From: Moorella thermoacetica
GTDB lineage: Bacteria > Bacillota > DSM-521 > Neomoorellales > Neomoorellaceae
Length of the DNA stretch: 64,000 bases
Direction: 5' to 3'
Assembly (NCBI RefSeq): GCF_001267405.1
Contig: NZ_CP012369.1
Span: 2,274,402-2,338,401 of the forward strand
Shown: one piece after another, positions 43,830-52,415 of the stretch
Numbering within the stretch: the stretch's first letter is position 1
Layout of the letters: each line of letters opens with the position of its first letter
The notes under the pieces: generated by a model
What the model was told of the DNA's origin: nothing
The model's input: the letters and a program-made list of their open reading frames with translations, nothing else
Database searches by the model: none
Made by a program: the position numbers and the translations under genes

Positions 43830-43850
43830 AGCCCCGGAAAGGGGCTTTTT
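43830..43850 (+). terminator. Terminator of the tRNA cluster
   Basis: AGCCCC (43830-43835), GGAAA loop, GGGGCT (43841-43846), then TTTT. It lies 11 nt after tRNA-Asp. Confidence 0.9.
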
Positions 43851-43899
43851 GGCACCAGGCCCACCAGCTGTTACCGGTGGGCCTGGTTTTTACCGAACA

Positions 43900-45678
43900 T
43901 CATTTTCCGGGCGTATAGACGCCACGGCTGCCCCGACTGCGGTTGCCCGAAGCAACAATTACCGCCAGGATAATAATAACGATAATAGTACCGGCAAGGA
44001 TACTCACCCCGTTGGCCAGGTTTACTTTGACGGCGGTAGCAGTTGCCATCTGGGTCAAGTCGCCGTGGGCCGGGATCATCCATTTGAAGATATAGGCCTG
44101 GAGGACTGTAATGATGCTGATAATGACCGTCATCAAAATGCTAGGTACGATGGCGAAGCGGAAGAGATCACCTTCTTTACCCACATAGCCGGTAGCAGCC
44201 GTAGCCACGGCGATGGTCTGGGGGGAGATCATTTTCCCGGTGACGCCGCCGGAGGAGTTAGCAGCCACTGTCAATACCGGGTCGACGCCGATATTCTGGC
44301 CGGTAATATACTGGAGTTTTCCGAACAGGGCGTTGGCGGACGTATCACTACCGGTAATAAAAACCCCCAGCCAGCCCAGGAAAGGCGCCACAAAGGGGAA
44401 GGCCTTGCCAGTGACCGTCAGGGCTTGGCCCAGGGTGGTGCTCATGCCGGAAAAGTTGGCTATATAGGCATAACCCAGGACCATAAATATAGTGAGGACG
44501 GCGTAGCGCAGGTCGTATAAGGTCTCGCCGAAGATCCGCAGCCAGTCACCAAAGCGCATTCCCAGGATTAACATGGAAATAAAGGCGGCAAGGAGGATAC
44601 CGGTGCCTGCTGCCGAAAGCCAGTTAAAGGTGAAGATGGCGTCCATGGCCTTGGAAGCACCCGCCTTGATAACAGCCTGATGCAGTCCCGGGATGGCGAA
44701 CTTGACAGTAACCTGATCCAGCACAGCCTTCACCGAATTAATACCCCAGTCACCCACCATTAAGGTGAGGATAATAAAGGGCATCCAGGCCTTGAGGACG
44801 GCACCGGGCGTGTGATGGTTCCGGGTACCCTTCACTGCCGGTTCGTTGGGGAAACGCCAGATATTCCTGGGTTGCCAGACACGCAGGAACAGGAGCAGGC
44901 AGACTAGAGAAAATAGGGCGGAGATAATATTCGGTAACATGGGGCCTAAATAGTTGGCCGAAAACCACTGGCCAAGGGCAAAGGAGCCGCCGCTAACCAG
45001 GCAGGCCGGCCAGGTTTCTTTGACACCCTTCCATCCCGACATAATGGCCACGAGCCAAAAGGGAACCAGGACGGAAAGGAATATCAACTGGCGGCTAATC
45101 ATTTTGCTCAAAAGCATGGAGTCGATGCCGGACACCTGGGCCAGGGTGATAACCGGTACCCCGATACCACCGAAGGCCACCGGCGCTGTGTTGGCCAGCA
45201 AGCAGATGCTGGCGGCATAAATAGGATTGAACCCCAGGCCGGCCAGCATGGCCGCGGTAATGGCCACGGGGGTGCCGAAACCGGCCGAACCCTCGAGGAA
45301 GGCGCCAAAGGAGAAGGCAATCAGGAGGGCCTGGAGGCGCCGATCTTCGGTAAGGCCGGCGATGGAATCCTTGATCACTTCGAACTGACCGGTCTTCACC
45401 GTAATCTGGTATAAAAAGACAGCGGTTACTACAATCCAGCTGATGGGGAACAGGCCGTACAGACCACCATTGAGGAAGGAAAGGACGGCCAGGCCGGCAG
45501 GCATCCGGTAACCTAAAATGGCGACAATAATTGCTACTACTACCGTCAGGAAGCCGGCAATATGACCCTTCATCCTTCGGATAGCCAGGGCATAAAACAG
45601 GAAGAGAATGGGGATAACAGCCAATAAAGCCGACAGCCCCAGGTTATTAACCGGGTCATAAACCTGTATCCAGGGCAT
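43900..45678 (-). CDS. lctP: L-lactate permease
   Basis: 592 aa with about 14 transmembrane segments; PF02652-type lactate/glycolate transporter. Diagnostic stretches include LLIAFSFGAFLEGSAGFGTPVAITAAMLAGLGFNPI (about residue 104) and, near residue 430, FLGWLGVFITGSDTSANALFGKLQ and ANSSGGVTGKMISPQTIAVATAA. It imports lactate or glycolate with protons. TAAGGAGG precedes ATG 45678. Last gene of the lactate unit; a 334-nt leader separates it from the regulator gene. Confidence 0.95.
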   Translation of the reverse strand: MPWIQVYDPVNNLGLSALLAVIPILFLFYALAIRRMKGHIAGFLTVVVAIIVAILGYRMPAGLAVLSFLNGGLYGLFPISWIVVTAVFLYQITVKTGQFEVIKDSIAGLTEDRRLQALLIAFSFGAFLEGSAGFGTPVAITAAMLAGLGFNPIYAASICLLANTAPVAFGGIGVPVITLAQVSGIDSMLLSKMISRQLIFLSVLVPFWLVAIMSGWKGVKETWPACLVSGGSFALGQWFSANYLGPMLPNIISALFSLVCLLLFLRVWQPRNIWRFPNEPAVKGTRNHHTPGAVLKAWMPFIILTLMVGDWGINSVKAVLDQVTVKFAIPGLHQAVIKAGASKAMDAIFTFNWLSAAGTGILLAAFISMLILGMRFGDWLRIFGETLYDLRYAVLTIFMVLGYAYIANFSGMSTTLGQALTVTGKAFPFVAPFLGWLGVFITGSDTSANALFGKLQYITGQNIGVDPVLTVAANSSGGVTGKMISPQTIAVATAATGYVGKEGDLFRFAIVPSILMTVIISIITVLQAYIFKWMIPAHGDLTQMATATAVKVNLANGVSILAGTIIVIIILAVIVASGNRSRGSRGVYTPGK

Positions 45679-46012
45679 TGTTTCATTGCCTCCTTACCAT
45701 GCCATGTATTAAATTTCAAATATACTGTTATGGCATCCAGGTGTTCAGACCGGACACTTACCAAAGTGCGTTGCTGTTGACAACCGGATGCTCCCCTAAC
45801 AAGGAACCTCCTTTCCCTTTAAACTACCACCGGGAGGAGAAACTGCACCCAGGCCTTTTTAGTACCTCTACCGCGTTCCACCCACTAGTATGTTTATTTA
45901 TTATTTCTCCCTTTTATGTCAATTATAATCCATACAACAGTTGAATCATGGCCTCATTTTTATAAACCTTAAATATCACCAATAAAAACAGATTGGCTAA
46001 TTTTTGACCCCA
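45679..46012. other. lctP leader region with weak promoter and operator-like site
   Basis: Minus strand TTGTCA, 17 nt, TAAGTG is a weak promoter near 45770-45799. A FadR-operator-like site TGTTCAGACCG (45742-45752; two mismatches to TGGTCNGACCA) lies just below it. An AT-rich stretch with TTGACA at about 45918 offers another promoter. No ORF of note. Confidence 0.35.
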
Positions 46013-46714
46013 TTATTCTTTTTGCAACTCCTTTTCGACAAAGCGCAGGTGCTGGCAGATAGCCTTCCTGGCGGCCCGGGGGTCATGGGCTTTGATGGCT
46101 TCATAAATCTGATTGTGCTGGGCAAAAAGCTTTTCCGGGTTGCCCGCGGTGGTATAAAGGCGCTGGCGGCTGGTCTTCAGGGCCTGGCGCATGGTATCGG
46201 AAACTGTATGCATCAGGCGCGCCAGGACGGAGTTGCGGGCCGCCTCGGCAATGGCCAGGTGGAAACGCAGGTCTGCCTCTTCACCCAGAATGCCCCGCTG
46301 CAGGTCATGCTCCATCTCCTTTAAAAGCTCCTCCATCTTTTCCAGGTCCTCCGGCCCGGCGCGGCGGGCCGCAAGATATGCGGCCTCGCCCTCCAGGGCC
46401 TGGCGGGCTTCCAGAAGTTCCATAGCAGCCTGGCGGTCCAGGAGCAGAGCCATGGCCAGGGGTTCAACTATGGCCCCGTTGCGGATATTCTGGACAAATG
46501 TGCCTTCTCCCGGCCTGATAACAATTACTCCCATGGCCGCCAGGGCACTCAGGGCTTCCCTGACGGAAGCACGACTGACGGCCAGGCGTTCGGACAATTC
46601 CCGTTCCGAGGGCAGGCGGTCCCCCGGTTTCAGGTTACCCTCGCCAATGAGATCTTTAATCTGCTGGACGATCTCTTCGTAGATTTTTTTAGTCCTGATA
46701 GGTCTCAGGTCCAC
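46013..46714 (-). CDS. FadR/GntR family regulator of lactate utilisation (LldR/LutR-like)
   Basis: 233 aa. Winged helix: LPSERELSERLAVSRASVREALSAL (about residues 34-58) with RPGEGTFV wing; FCD domain follows (EEADLRFHLAIAEAARNS, about residue 150, and QHNQIYEAIKAHDPRAARKAI with the metal-binding His). It lies within the lactate operon, 32 nt after the LutB-like fusion and before lctP, so lactate is its likely effector. A TGGTCAGGCCA site at the operon promoter is a plausible target. Paralogue of the gene at 5822-6520. Confidence 0.93.
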   Translation of the reverse strand: MDLRPIRTKKIYEEIVQQIKDLIGEGNLKPGDRLPSERELSERLAVSRASVREALSALAAMGVIVIRPGEGTFVQNIRNGAIVEPLAMALLLDRQAAMELLEARQALEGEAAYLAARRAGPEDLEKMEELLKEMEHDLQRGILGEEADLRFHLAIAEAARNSVLARLMHTVSDTMRQALKTSRQRLYTTAGNPEKLFAQHNQIYEAIKAHDPRAARKAICQHLRFVEKELQKE

Positions 46715-46746
46715 CTGTCCCCACCTCCGGGAATAAAATCGGGGAG

Positions 46747-48948
46747 TTATTTACTGTTCCCGCCACCCTGCAAGTTCTCCAAGGCCGCCAGCACCTCAGC
46801 CGTATGCTTGACCTTGATAGAGCTGCCCTTCTGATCCAGGCCGCCGCGTAGCTGCAGGACGCAGCCCGGGCAGTCCGCAGCCACCACTTGCGCACCACTT
46901 TCGGTAATATTTTTCAGCTTGCGTTCCAGGATAGGGGCGCTGATCTCCGGGTACTTGATGCTATAAGAACCACCAAAACCGCAGCAGCGGTCGCTTTCCT
47001 GCATCTCTACCAGTTCCACCCCCGGCTGTTCCTTTAAAACCTGCCTGGCCACCTGGTCCAGGCCCAGGTGCCGCTTGAAATGACAAGAGTCATGATAGGT
47101 AACCTTTACTGCCCCGCTGCCGGATTTTTTAGCCTGCTTGACCTTTTTCCCCTGCCCGCCAGTTAATTCATGGACCAGCTCGGTAAAGTCTTTTACCTTC
47201 TTCGCCAGGGCCCTGGCCCGCTCCTCCCAGGCCGGTTCGCCGGCCAGGAGCTCGGGAAAGTCCTTTTTCAGGGCCACGGCGCAGGTAGGGCAGGCGGTGA
47301 CCACAACATCGGCCCGGGCCTCTTCCAGCGCGGTAATATTTTGTTTGGCCAACTTCACCGCCGTCTCCCGATCGCCGGCATAAACTGCCGGGGCACCGCA
47401 GCAGGCCTGGCCCTGGGGAAATGTTACCTGCACCCCTTCCCGCCCCAGCACTTTATAAACAGCCTCACCGATCTCCGGGTAGGCAAAGTCAATTACGCAA
47501 CCGCTGTAAAAGGCGGCCTTGAGACGCGGCCTGCCGGTACGGGCCTCCAGGCGTTTGACCCGGTCCCGCAGGGGCTCCTTAGCAATGGCCGGCAGGCTGC
47601 GGCCGGAGGTCAAGTTGCTGAAGAAGAGAGGCAGGTGCCGGATCAGGGGCTGGCCGTGGGTTACCGGACCCTGGAGGCGGGAGGCCGCCCGCAGGAGGGT
47701 GTGCATCAGCTTCGGTTTAGCCACTATGCCGTGGAGGGCGATCCGGTAGCCGCTGGAAAGCCCCTGCTTCGTGACGACCCGCTCCCGAAGCTTCAACACC
47801 AAATCGGGGATATTAATCTTTGCCGGGCAGACCTCGGCACAGCGCCGGCAGCCGATACACAGGCTCTGGGGGTCGACGGCGTCTTCCAGGGAATTGAAGA
47901 AGGCCGTGAGGACACTGCCGATACCGCCGTTGTAAATATAACCATAGACCTGGCCGCTGACCAGCTGGAAGACCGGGCAGACGTTGGTGCAGGAGGCGCA
48001 GCGGATACACTGCAGGGCCTCCTTGAAGACCGGGTCGGCGGCCATCCTGGTGCGCCCGTTGTCCAGAAGAACGACGTGCAGTTCCTTAATACCCTCGCCT
48101 TCGCCCCGCCAGGCCGGCACCGGACCGGTGATCATGGTTACGTAACTGGTAATGGGCTGAGCCGTACCGCTGCGGGGCAGGGCCTCAAGGATGGGAACAA
48201 TATCTTTAATGCTGGGCACCAGCTTCTCGTAGCCGACAATGGCCACGTGAACCGGTGGTACAGTAGTAGTCAAGCGGGCGTTGCCTTCATTGGTGCAGAG
48301 GACAATGGTCCCCGTTTCAGCCACGGCAATGTTGGCGCCGCTGATGCCCATGCCGGCAGTCAGAAATTTTTTCCTCAACTCCCGGCGGGCGATACGGACC
48401 ATATTTTTAATATCAGGTTCTACCGGTTCACCCAGGTAACGGCTGAAGACCCGGGCGACCTCCTCCTTGGGGAGGTGAATGGCCGGCATGACCATATGGG
48501 AAGGCCTCTCCCCGGGCATGAGCTGGAGGATCCACTCGGCCAGGTCGGTTTCGTAGGGATTGATACCCCGTTCCTGGAGGAATTCGTTCAGGTGGATCTC
48601 TTCCGAAGCAAAGGACTTGGACTTGACGATTTCTGTAACGCCGTGTTCTTTAGCTACCTGGTAGATATATTCCCTGGCGGCCGCTGCGTCCTTAGCTCGG
48701 AACACCTTGCCGCCTCGGGCCTCCACCGCCCGGCTGAACCGGTCGGCCAGTTCCTCGTAACGGCCGGCGGCATCAGCCTTGATAGCGGCAATCCTCTGCC
48801 TTAAGGATTCAAAATCCCGGCCGGCATAAACCTCTTCCCGGGAAACTACATAGGAATCGGCAAAGCGACCAAGGGCTCCCCGCAGGCTGGCGTTATTCAG
48901 GGCCTGCCGGATACGTTGCTTGAATTCTTTACCGGCCACGGCTGGCAC
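46747..48948 (-). CDS. Lactate utilisation Fe-S protein, LutB-LutA type fusion
   Basis: 733 aa. Residues about 60-300 form a LUD (DUF162) domain (TEIVKSKSFASEEIHLNEFL, AVAETGTIVLCTNEGN). Two [4Fe-4S] motifs follow: CIRCASCTNVCP (314-325) and CIGCRRCAEVCP (364-375). From about 480 there are two CCG (DUF224) repeats (YSGCVIDFAYPE...CCGAP; HDSCHFKRHL...RCCGFGG). Separate LutB (LUD + Fe-S) and LutA (CCG) are thus one chain. Probably electron transfer for lactate oxidation. Overlaps lutC by 20 nt. Confidence 0.88.
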   Translation of the reverse strand: MPAVAGKEFKQRIRQALNNASLRGALGRFADSYVVSREEVYAGRDFESLRQRIAAIKADAAGRYEELADRFSRAVEARGGKVFRAKDAAAAREYIYQVAKEHGVTEIVKSKSFASEEIHLNEFLQERGINPYETDLAEWILQLMPGERPSHMVMPAIHLPKEEVARVFSRYLGEPVEPDIKNMVRIARRELRKKFLTAGMGISGANIAVAETGTIVLCTNEGNARLTTTVPPVHVAIVGYEKLVPSIKDIVPILEALPRSGTAQPITSYVTMITGPVPAWRGEGEGIKELHVVLLDNGRTRMAADPVFKEALQCIRCASCTNVCPVFQLVSGQVYGYIYNGGIGSVLTAFFNSLEDAVDPQSLCIGCRRCAEVCPAKINIPDLVLKLRERVVTKQGLSSGYRIALHGIVAKPKLMHTLLRAASRLQGPVTHGQPLIRHLPLFFSNLTSGRSLPAIAKEPLRDRVKRLEARTGRPRLKAAFYSGCVIDFAYPEIGEAVYKVLGREGVQVTFPQGQACCGAPAVYAGDRETAVKLAKQNITALEEARADVVVTACPTCAVALKKDFPELLAGEPAWEERARALAKKVKDFTELVHELTGGQGKKVKQAKKSGSGAVKVTYHDSCHFKRHLGLDQVARQVLKEQPGVELVEMQESDRCCGFGGSYSIKYPEISAPILERKLKNITESGAQVVAADCPGCVLQLRGGLDQKGSSIKVKHTAEVLAALENLQGGGNSK

Positions 48949-49492
48949 CTCCGTTTTCGCCTACCAGGATGATGAACAGCCTCTCTGGCCCATGAACACC
49001 TACGGTCAGGCTGCGTTCTATGTCGGCCGTGCGGCTGGGACCGGTAACCAGGGTGAAATAGCCGGGCCAAGGGCCCCGCTCCAAATAGGCGTCGATTACT
49101 TCGGTCAAATTGGCCCGGACCCTCTCCGCCGCGAGCAGGGCCACGCAAGTCAGGGGTAACATAGCTGCCAGGCGGGTTTTCAGGTCGGTGGCGTCCATGG
49201 CCAGGGTCCCTGTCTCGGCGATACCGTACTCAAACTCGACGATACCAGTATCGGCCTGACGGGCAAATTCCGGTCCGTCCTTTTCAACGTTGAATCCTGC
49301 CCCGGCCAGGGCCGCCTCCACCCCGGCTGTTTTCACCAGGGGGGAGTCCACCAGGGCAATCTTTGATCCCAGGGGACGTAAAACCTCCACCAGTTTAGCG
49401 CCAATTTCGCCCGGACGGGCTGCCTGGATCACCCGGGCGCCCATGGCTTCGGCCTGGCTGGTGAAGGAAGTAATGAGTTCCTGAGATTTCAA
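48929..49492 (-). CDS. lutC: Lactate utilisation protein C (LUD domain)
   Basis: 187 aa, a single LUD/DUF162 domain; VEFEYGIAETGTLAMDATDLKTRLAAM (about residues 82-108) and the C-terminal LVTGPSRTADIERSLTVGVHGPERLFIILV are the LutC/YkgG signatures. Required with LutA and LutB for lactate oxidation in other Firmicutes. Its end overlaps the next gene by 20 nt and it lies 32 nt after the glcF-like gene, so tight co-transcription is clear. Confidence 0.92.
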   Translation of the reverse strand: MKSQELITSFTSQAEAMGARVIQAARPGEIGAKLVEVLRPLGSKIALVDSPLVKTAGVEAALAGAGFNVEKDGPEFARQADTGIVEFEYGIAETGTLAMDATDLKTRLAAMLPLTCVALLAAERVRANLTEVIDAYLERGPWPGYFTLVTGPSRTADIERSLTVGVHGPERLFIILVGENGGASRGR

Positions 49493-49524
49493 ATATGACC
49501 CTCCCCGTAAATAGAGGCGTGAAG

Positions 49525-50796
49525 CTAATTGGCGGTAATACCGTAAGCCTGTTCTAGAAGTTGGACTACGTGGAAGACACTGGGGGACAGGCCGGCCTGG
49601 GCCAGGCCGTCTTCCAGTTGCATGCGGCAGGCCGGGCAGGCGGTGACCACCGTACCGGCGCCGGTGGCCTTGATAGCTGCCACTTTGTGGGCCTGGACCT
49701 GCATGGAAACATCGTAATTAGTCAGGCTGAAGGAACCGGCACTGCCGCAGCAGCGATCGGCATTCTTCATTTCCACCACTTCCACCCCCGAGATGGAACC
49801 CAGGATTTGCCGCGGCTGGCGGCTAATCCCCTGGCCCCGCACCAGGTGGCAGGGATCGTGGTAAGTCACCTTTAAAGGCAGACTGCCGGTCGGCACGCGG
49901 TAATCAATCTCCACCAGGAATTCATTGATGTCCCGGGCCTTTCTGGCCATCTGCCCGGCAACCTCCCCCAGGGGGCCGTTATCCATGAGGCTGGGATAGT
50001 ATTGCTTCCAGGCCTCGCCACAGGTAGCGCAGACAGTGACCAGGTAGTCAAAGTTATATCCCTGAAAAATATGCAGGTTGGAAGCAGCCATCTCCCTGGC
50101 CGTAAGGACGTCGCCGTGGACCAGGGTGGGTATACCGCAGCAGTGTTGGTCCCGGGGGATTATAACTTCGATATCGTTGGCCAGGAGGACGTTGACCACT
50201 GCTCGGCCGATATCAGTGTAGATATAGTTCTCCAGGCAACCTGTGAAAAAGGTTGCCCTGGCCCGGGGCTGCACCGGGCGGATAACCTCGGGGAATTCCT
50301 CTCTCAATGTGCGCCTGGCCAGGGGCGGCAGGACCCGTCTCAGTTCCAGTCCTATAGGAAAGCGGGGGTTACAGCGCTGGATTTCCGGCCGGTAACGCAG
50401 GGCGAAGGACTGGAAATGACGACCGGTCTTCAAAGCCGTATCGAAGAGCCAGGACCGCTTTAAACCCTGGAAGATAACCTTTTTTAACCAGGGTAGCCCT
50501 TTTTCCCGCACCATGGCCGCCCGCGCCGCCAGTACTACCTTGTCCACCCGGACGCCGCTGGGGCAGTTGGCCACGCAGGCCATACAAGTGAGGCAAAAGA
50601 GAAACTTTTCAGCTAGGGAATGGGTGGCCGGAATTTCTCCCCGCAGGTAGGCGTAGGCCAGCTGGACCTTACCACGGGCCACAGCCGCTTCCCGCAGGAT
50701 CTCTTTATACAGAGGGCAGACTGCCTGGCAGTTGCCGCACTTCATGCACTTGGCCATTTCTTCGCCAACCAGGGCCAGGTCATCTAAATAGCTCAC
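49525..50796 (-). CDS. glcF: Fe-S protein with CCG domains (GlcF-like)
   Basis: 423 aa. Two [4Fe-4S] motifs near the N-terminus (CMKCGNCQAVCPLYKE at about 17-32; CLTCMACVANCPSGV at about 68-82), then two CCG repeats (FFTGCLENYIYTDIG...HCCGIP; YHDPCHLVRG...RCCGSAG; CPACRMQLEDGL). This is the layout of glycolate oxidase iron-sulfur subunit GlcF. It receives electrons from the FAD subunit GlcD, whose gene ends 6 nt upstream. Starts AAGGAGTGAGGGGCCGTG(ATG)-like, close to that stop. Confidence 0.92.
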   Translation of the reverse strand: MSYLDDLALVGEEMAKCMKCGNCQAVCPLYKEILREAAVARGKVQLAYAYLRGEIPATHSLAEKFLFCLTCMACVANCPSGVRVDKVVLAARAAMVREKGLPWLKKVIFQGLKRSWLFDTALKTGRHFQSFALRYRPEIQRCNPRFPIGLELRRVLPPLARRTLREEFPEVIRPVQPRARATFFTGCLENYIYTDIGRAVVNVLLANDIEVIIPRDQHCCGIPTLVHGDVLTAREMAASNLHIFQGYNFDYLVTVCATCGEAWKQYYPSLMDNGPLGEVAGQMARKARDINEFLVEIDYRVPTGSLPLKVTYHDPCHLVRGQGISRQPRQILGSISGVEVVEMKNADRCCGSAGSFSLTNYDVSMQVQAHKVAAIKATGAGTVVTACPACRMQLEDGLAQAGLSPSVFHVVQLLEQAYGITAN

Positions 50797-50802
50797 GGCC
50801 CC

Positions 50803-52203
50803 TCACTCCTTCGCTGGGACCGGACCAACGAGTTTGCCGGGATTGAGTAACCCCAGGGGATCCAGGGCTTGCTTGATCCGGCGCATGACGTCCAGGCCGT
50901 TGGCGCCAAACTCGAGTTCCATATACTTCTGCTTGGCAATACCGATACCATGTTCACCGCTTAAGGTTCCGCCCAGTTCAACGGCAGTACGGAAAATCTC
51001 ATCGACGGCACTGTGTACTCGCTGCATTTCTTCCCCATCCCGCTCGTCACAGGTAATGGTTGGGTGCAGGTTGCCGTCGCCGGCATGGCCATAAGTGGCG
51101 ATGGTCAGGTTATATTTTTGGGCAATCTTCTCCAGAGCCAGGAGCATAGCTGGTATCTGGCTACGGGGAACAGTGGCGTCTTCCAATACGGTAGTGGGCC
51201 GCAGGCGTGCACAGGCCGGCAGGGCAGCCCGGCGGGCGGTCCACAGGTTTTCCCGTTCGGCATCGTCCCGGGCGACCTGGACCTGGCCGCCGTTTTCCCG
51301 GCAGACCCGTTCAACGATAGCCGCCTCTTTGGCGACAACCTCCGGAATACCGTCCACTTCCAGCAGGAGTACGGCCGCCGCCTCTACCGGAAGGCCGGCG
51401 TGGCAGTATGCCTCCACTGTACGAATGGTAACATTATCCATAATTTCCATAGTAGCAGGTATAACCTTGTTGGCGATGATCTCGGTGATGGTCCTGGCGG
51501 CCCCCTCCATCCGGTCAAAGACGGCCAGCATGCTCCGCCGAGCTTCCGGCGCCGGGATCAGGCGCACGGTAATGGCCGTCATGATCCCCAGGGTTCCCTC
51601 ACTACCGCAGAAAAGTTTCACCAGATCGTAGCCGCTAACATTCTTTACTGTCTTCCCACCGCAATGAAAGACGGTGCCGTCGGCCAGAACGACCTCCAGC
51701 CCCATGACATAATCCTTGGTAACCCCGTACTTGAGGCCCCGCAGGCCCCCCGAGGACTCTGCCACGCTACCGCCCATGGTAGCAGTGGTCACACTTCCGG
51801 GATCGGGCGGGTAGATAAGACCATGGGGGGCGACGGCGTCATTAAGGTCCTGGACAACCACCCCCGGCTGAACGGTGGCTGTCAAGTTTTCAATATCCAG
51901 CTCCAGGATCTTGTTCATCTCGGTAAAAGAGACGACCAAGCCATCTTCCCGGGGAATGACCCCGCCGCTCAAATTGGTACCTGCACCCCGGGGGTAAACC
52001 GGCACCCGGTACTCCGTAGCCAGGCGCATAATGGCTACCACTTCTTCCGTCGACCGCGGCAGGGCCACGGCCAGGGGCAGGTGTTTGGCCTGGGCGGCCG
52101 CAGCATCAAAGGCGTAGCACCAGCGGTCCTCCGCTTCCGTGATGAGCCGTTCCCGACCCAGGATACCTTCCAGTTTCTTCAGCAATTCCTTTTGCGCCGT
52201 CAA
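50803..52203 (-). CDS. glcD: FAD-linked D-lactate/glycolate dehydrogenase (GlcD-like)
   Basis: 466 aa, vanillyl-alcohol-oxidase fold. PRGAGTNLSGGVIPREDGLVVSF (about residues 75-97) is the FAD-binding core, GSVTTATMGGSVAESSGGLRGLKYG (about residue 135) its pyrophosphate part, and YGHAGDGNLHPTI and GTLSGEHGIGIAKQKYM (about residues 367 and 410) the C-terminal FAD-oxidase C domain. Oxidises 2-hydroxyacids. First gene of the operon, preceded by a TATAAT promoter at 52324-52351. No etfAB lies nearby, unlike the electron-bifurcating type. Confidence 0.94.
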   Translation of the reverse strand: MTAQKELLKKLEGILGRERLITEAEDRWCYAFDAAAAQAKHLPLAVALPRSTEEVVAIMRLATEYRVPVYPRGAGTNLSGGVIPREDGLVVSFTEMNKILELDIENLTATVQPGVVVQDLNDAVAPHGLIYPPDPGSVTTATMGGSVAESSGGLRGLKYGVTKDYVMGLEVVLADGTVFHCGGKTVKNVSGYDLVKLFCGSEGTLGIMTAITVRLIPAPEARRSMLAVFDRMEGAARTITEIIANKVIPATMEIMDNVTIRTVEAYCHAGLPVEAAAVLLLEVDGIPEVVAKEAAIVERVCRENGGQVQVARDDAERENLWTARRAALPACARLRPTTVLEDATVPRSQIPAMLLALEKIAQKYNLTIATYGHAGDGNLHPTITCDERDGEEMQRVHSAVDEIFRTAVELGGTLSGEHGIGIAKQKYMELEFGANGLDVMRRIKQALDPLGLLNPGKLVGPVPAKE

Positions 52204-52300
52204 GGCTTAAGCCTCCCCCCTATGAATTTCGCCTCTGGCCAGCTACCATGTGCTTGTTGTCACAATATCTTAAGGCTCTTAATGGTCTGTCAATTTTGTC

Positions 52301-52351
52301 TGGCCTGACCACCTGATGGTTCTATTATAGCATTTTTTTGGGGCAATTCAA
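52301..52351 (-). promoter_or_regulatory. Promoter and FadR-like operator of the lactate operon
   Basis: Minus strand TTGAAT (52351-52346), 16-nt spacer, TATAAT (52329-52324), then TGGTCAGGCCA (52311-52301) about 13 nt past the -10. That site differs by one base from TGGTCNGACCA, the E. coli FadR core. It would let the operon's own FadR-type protein repress initiation. Confidence 0.65.
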
Positions 52352-52370
52352 TAAGTATTTTTCGGGAAAT

Positions 52371-52395
52371 AAAAAAAGAAGGGCCAACGCCCTTC
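52371..52395 (-). terminator. Terminator after purA
   Basis: Minus strand GAAGGGC, CAAC-type loop, GCCCTTC (52395-52378), then TTTTTTTATT. About 20 nt past the purA stop, and directly upstream of the lactate promoter. Confidence 0.88.
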
Positions 52396-52415
52396 AAACG
52401 GAATATTAAAAACGG

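Noticed and set aside
47170-48804. 544-codon plus-strand frame
   Set aside because: It is antisense to the LutB-LutA-like gene, with repetitive Gly/Gln/His composition and no recognisable domain; it follows from GC-rich codon structure.
51013-52308. 431-codon plus-strand frame
   Set aside because: Antisense to glcD, extending over its promoter; no domain and no ribosome binding site.
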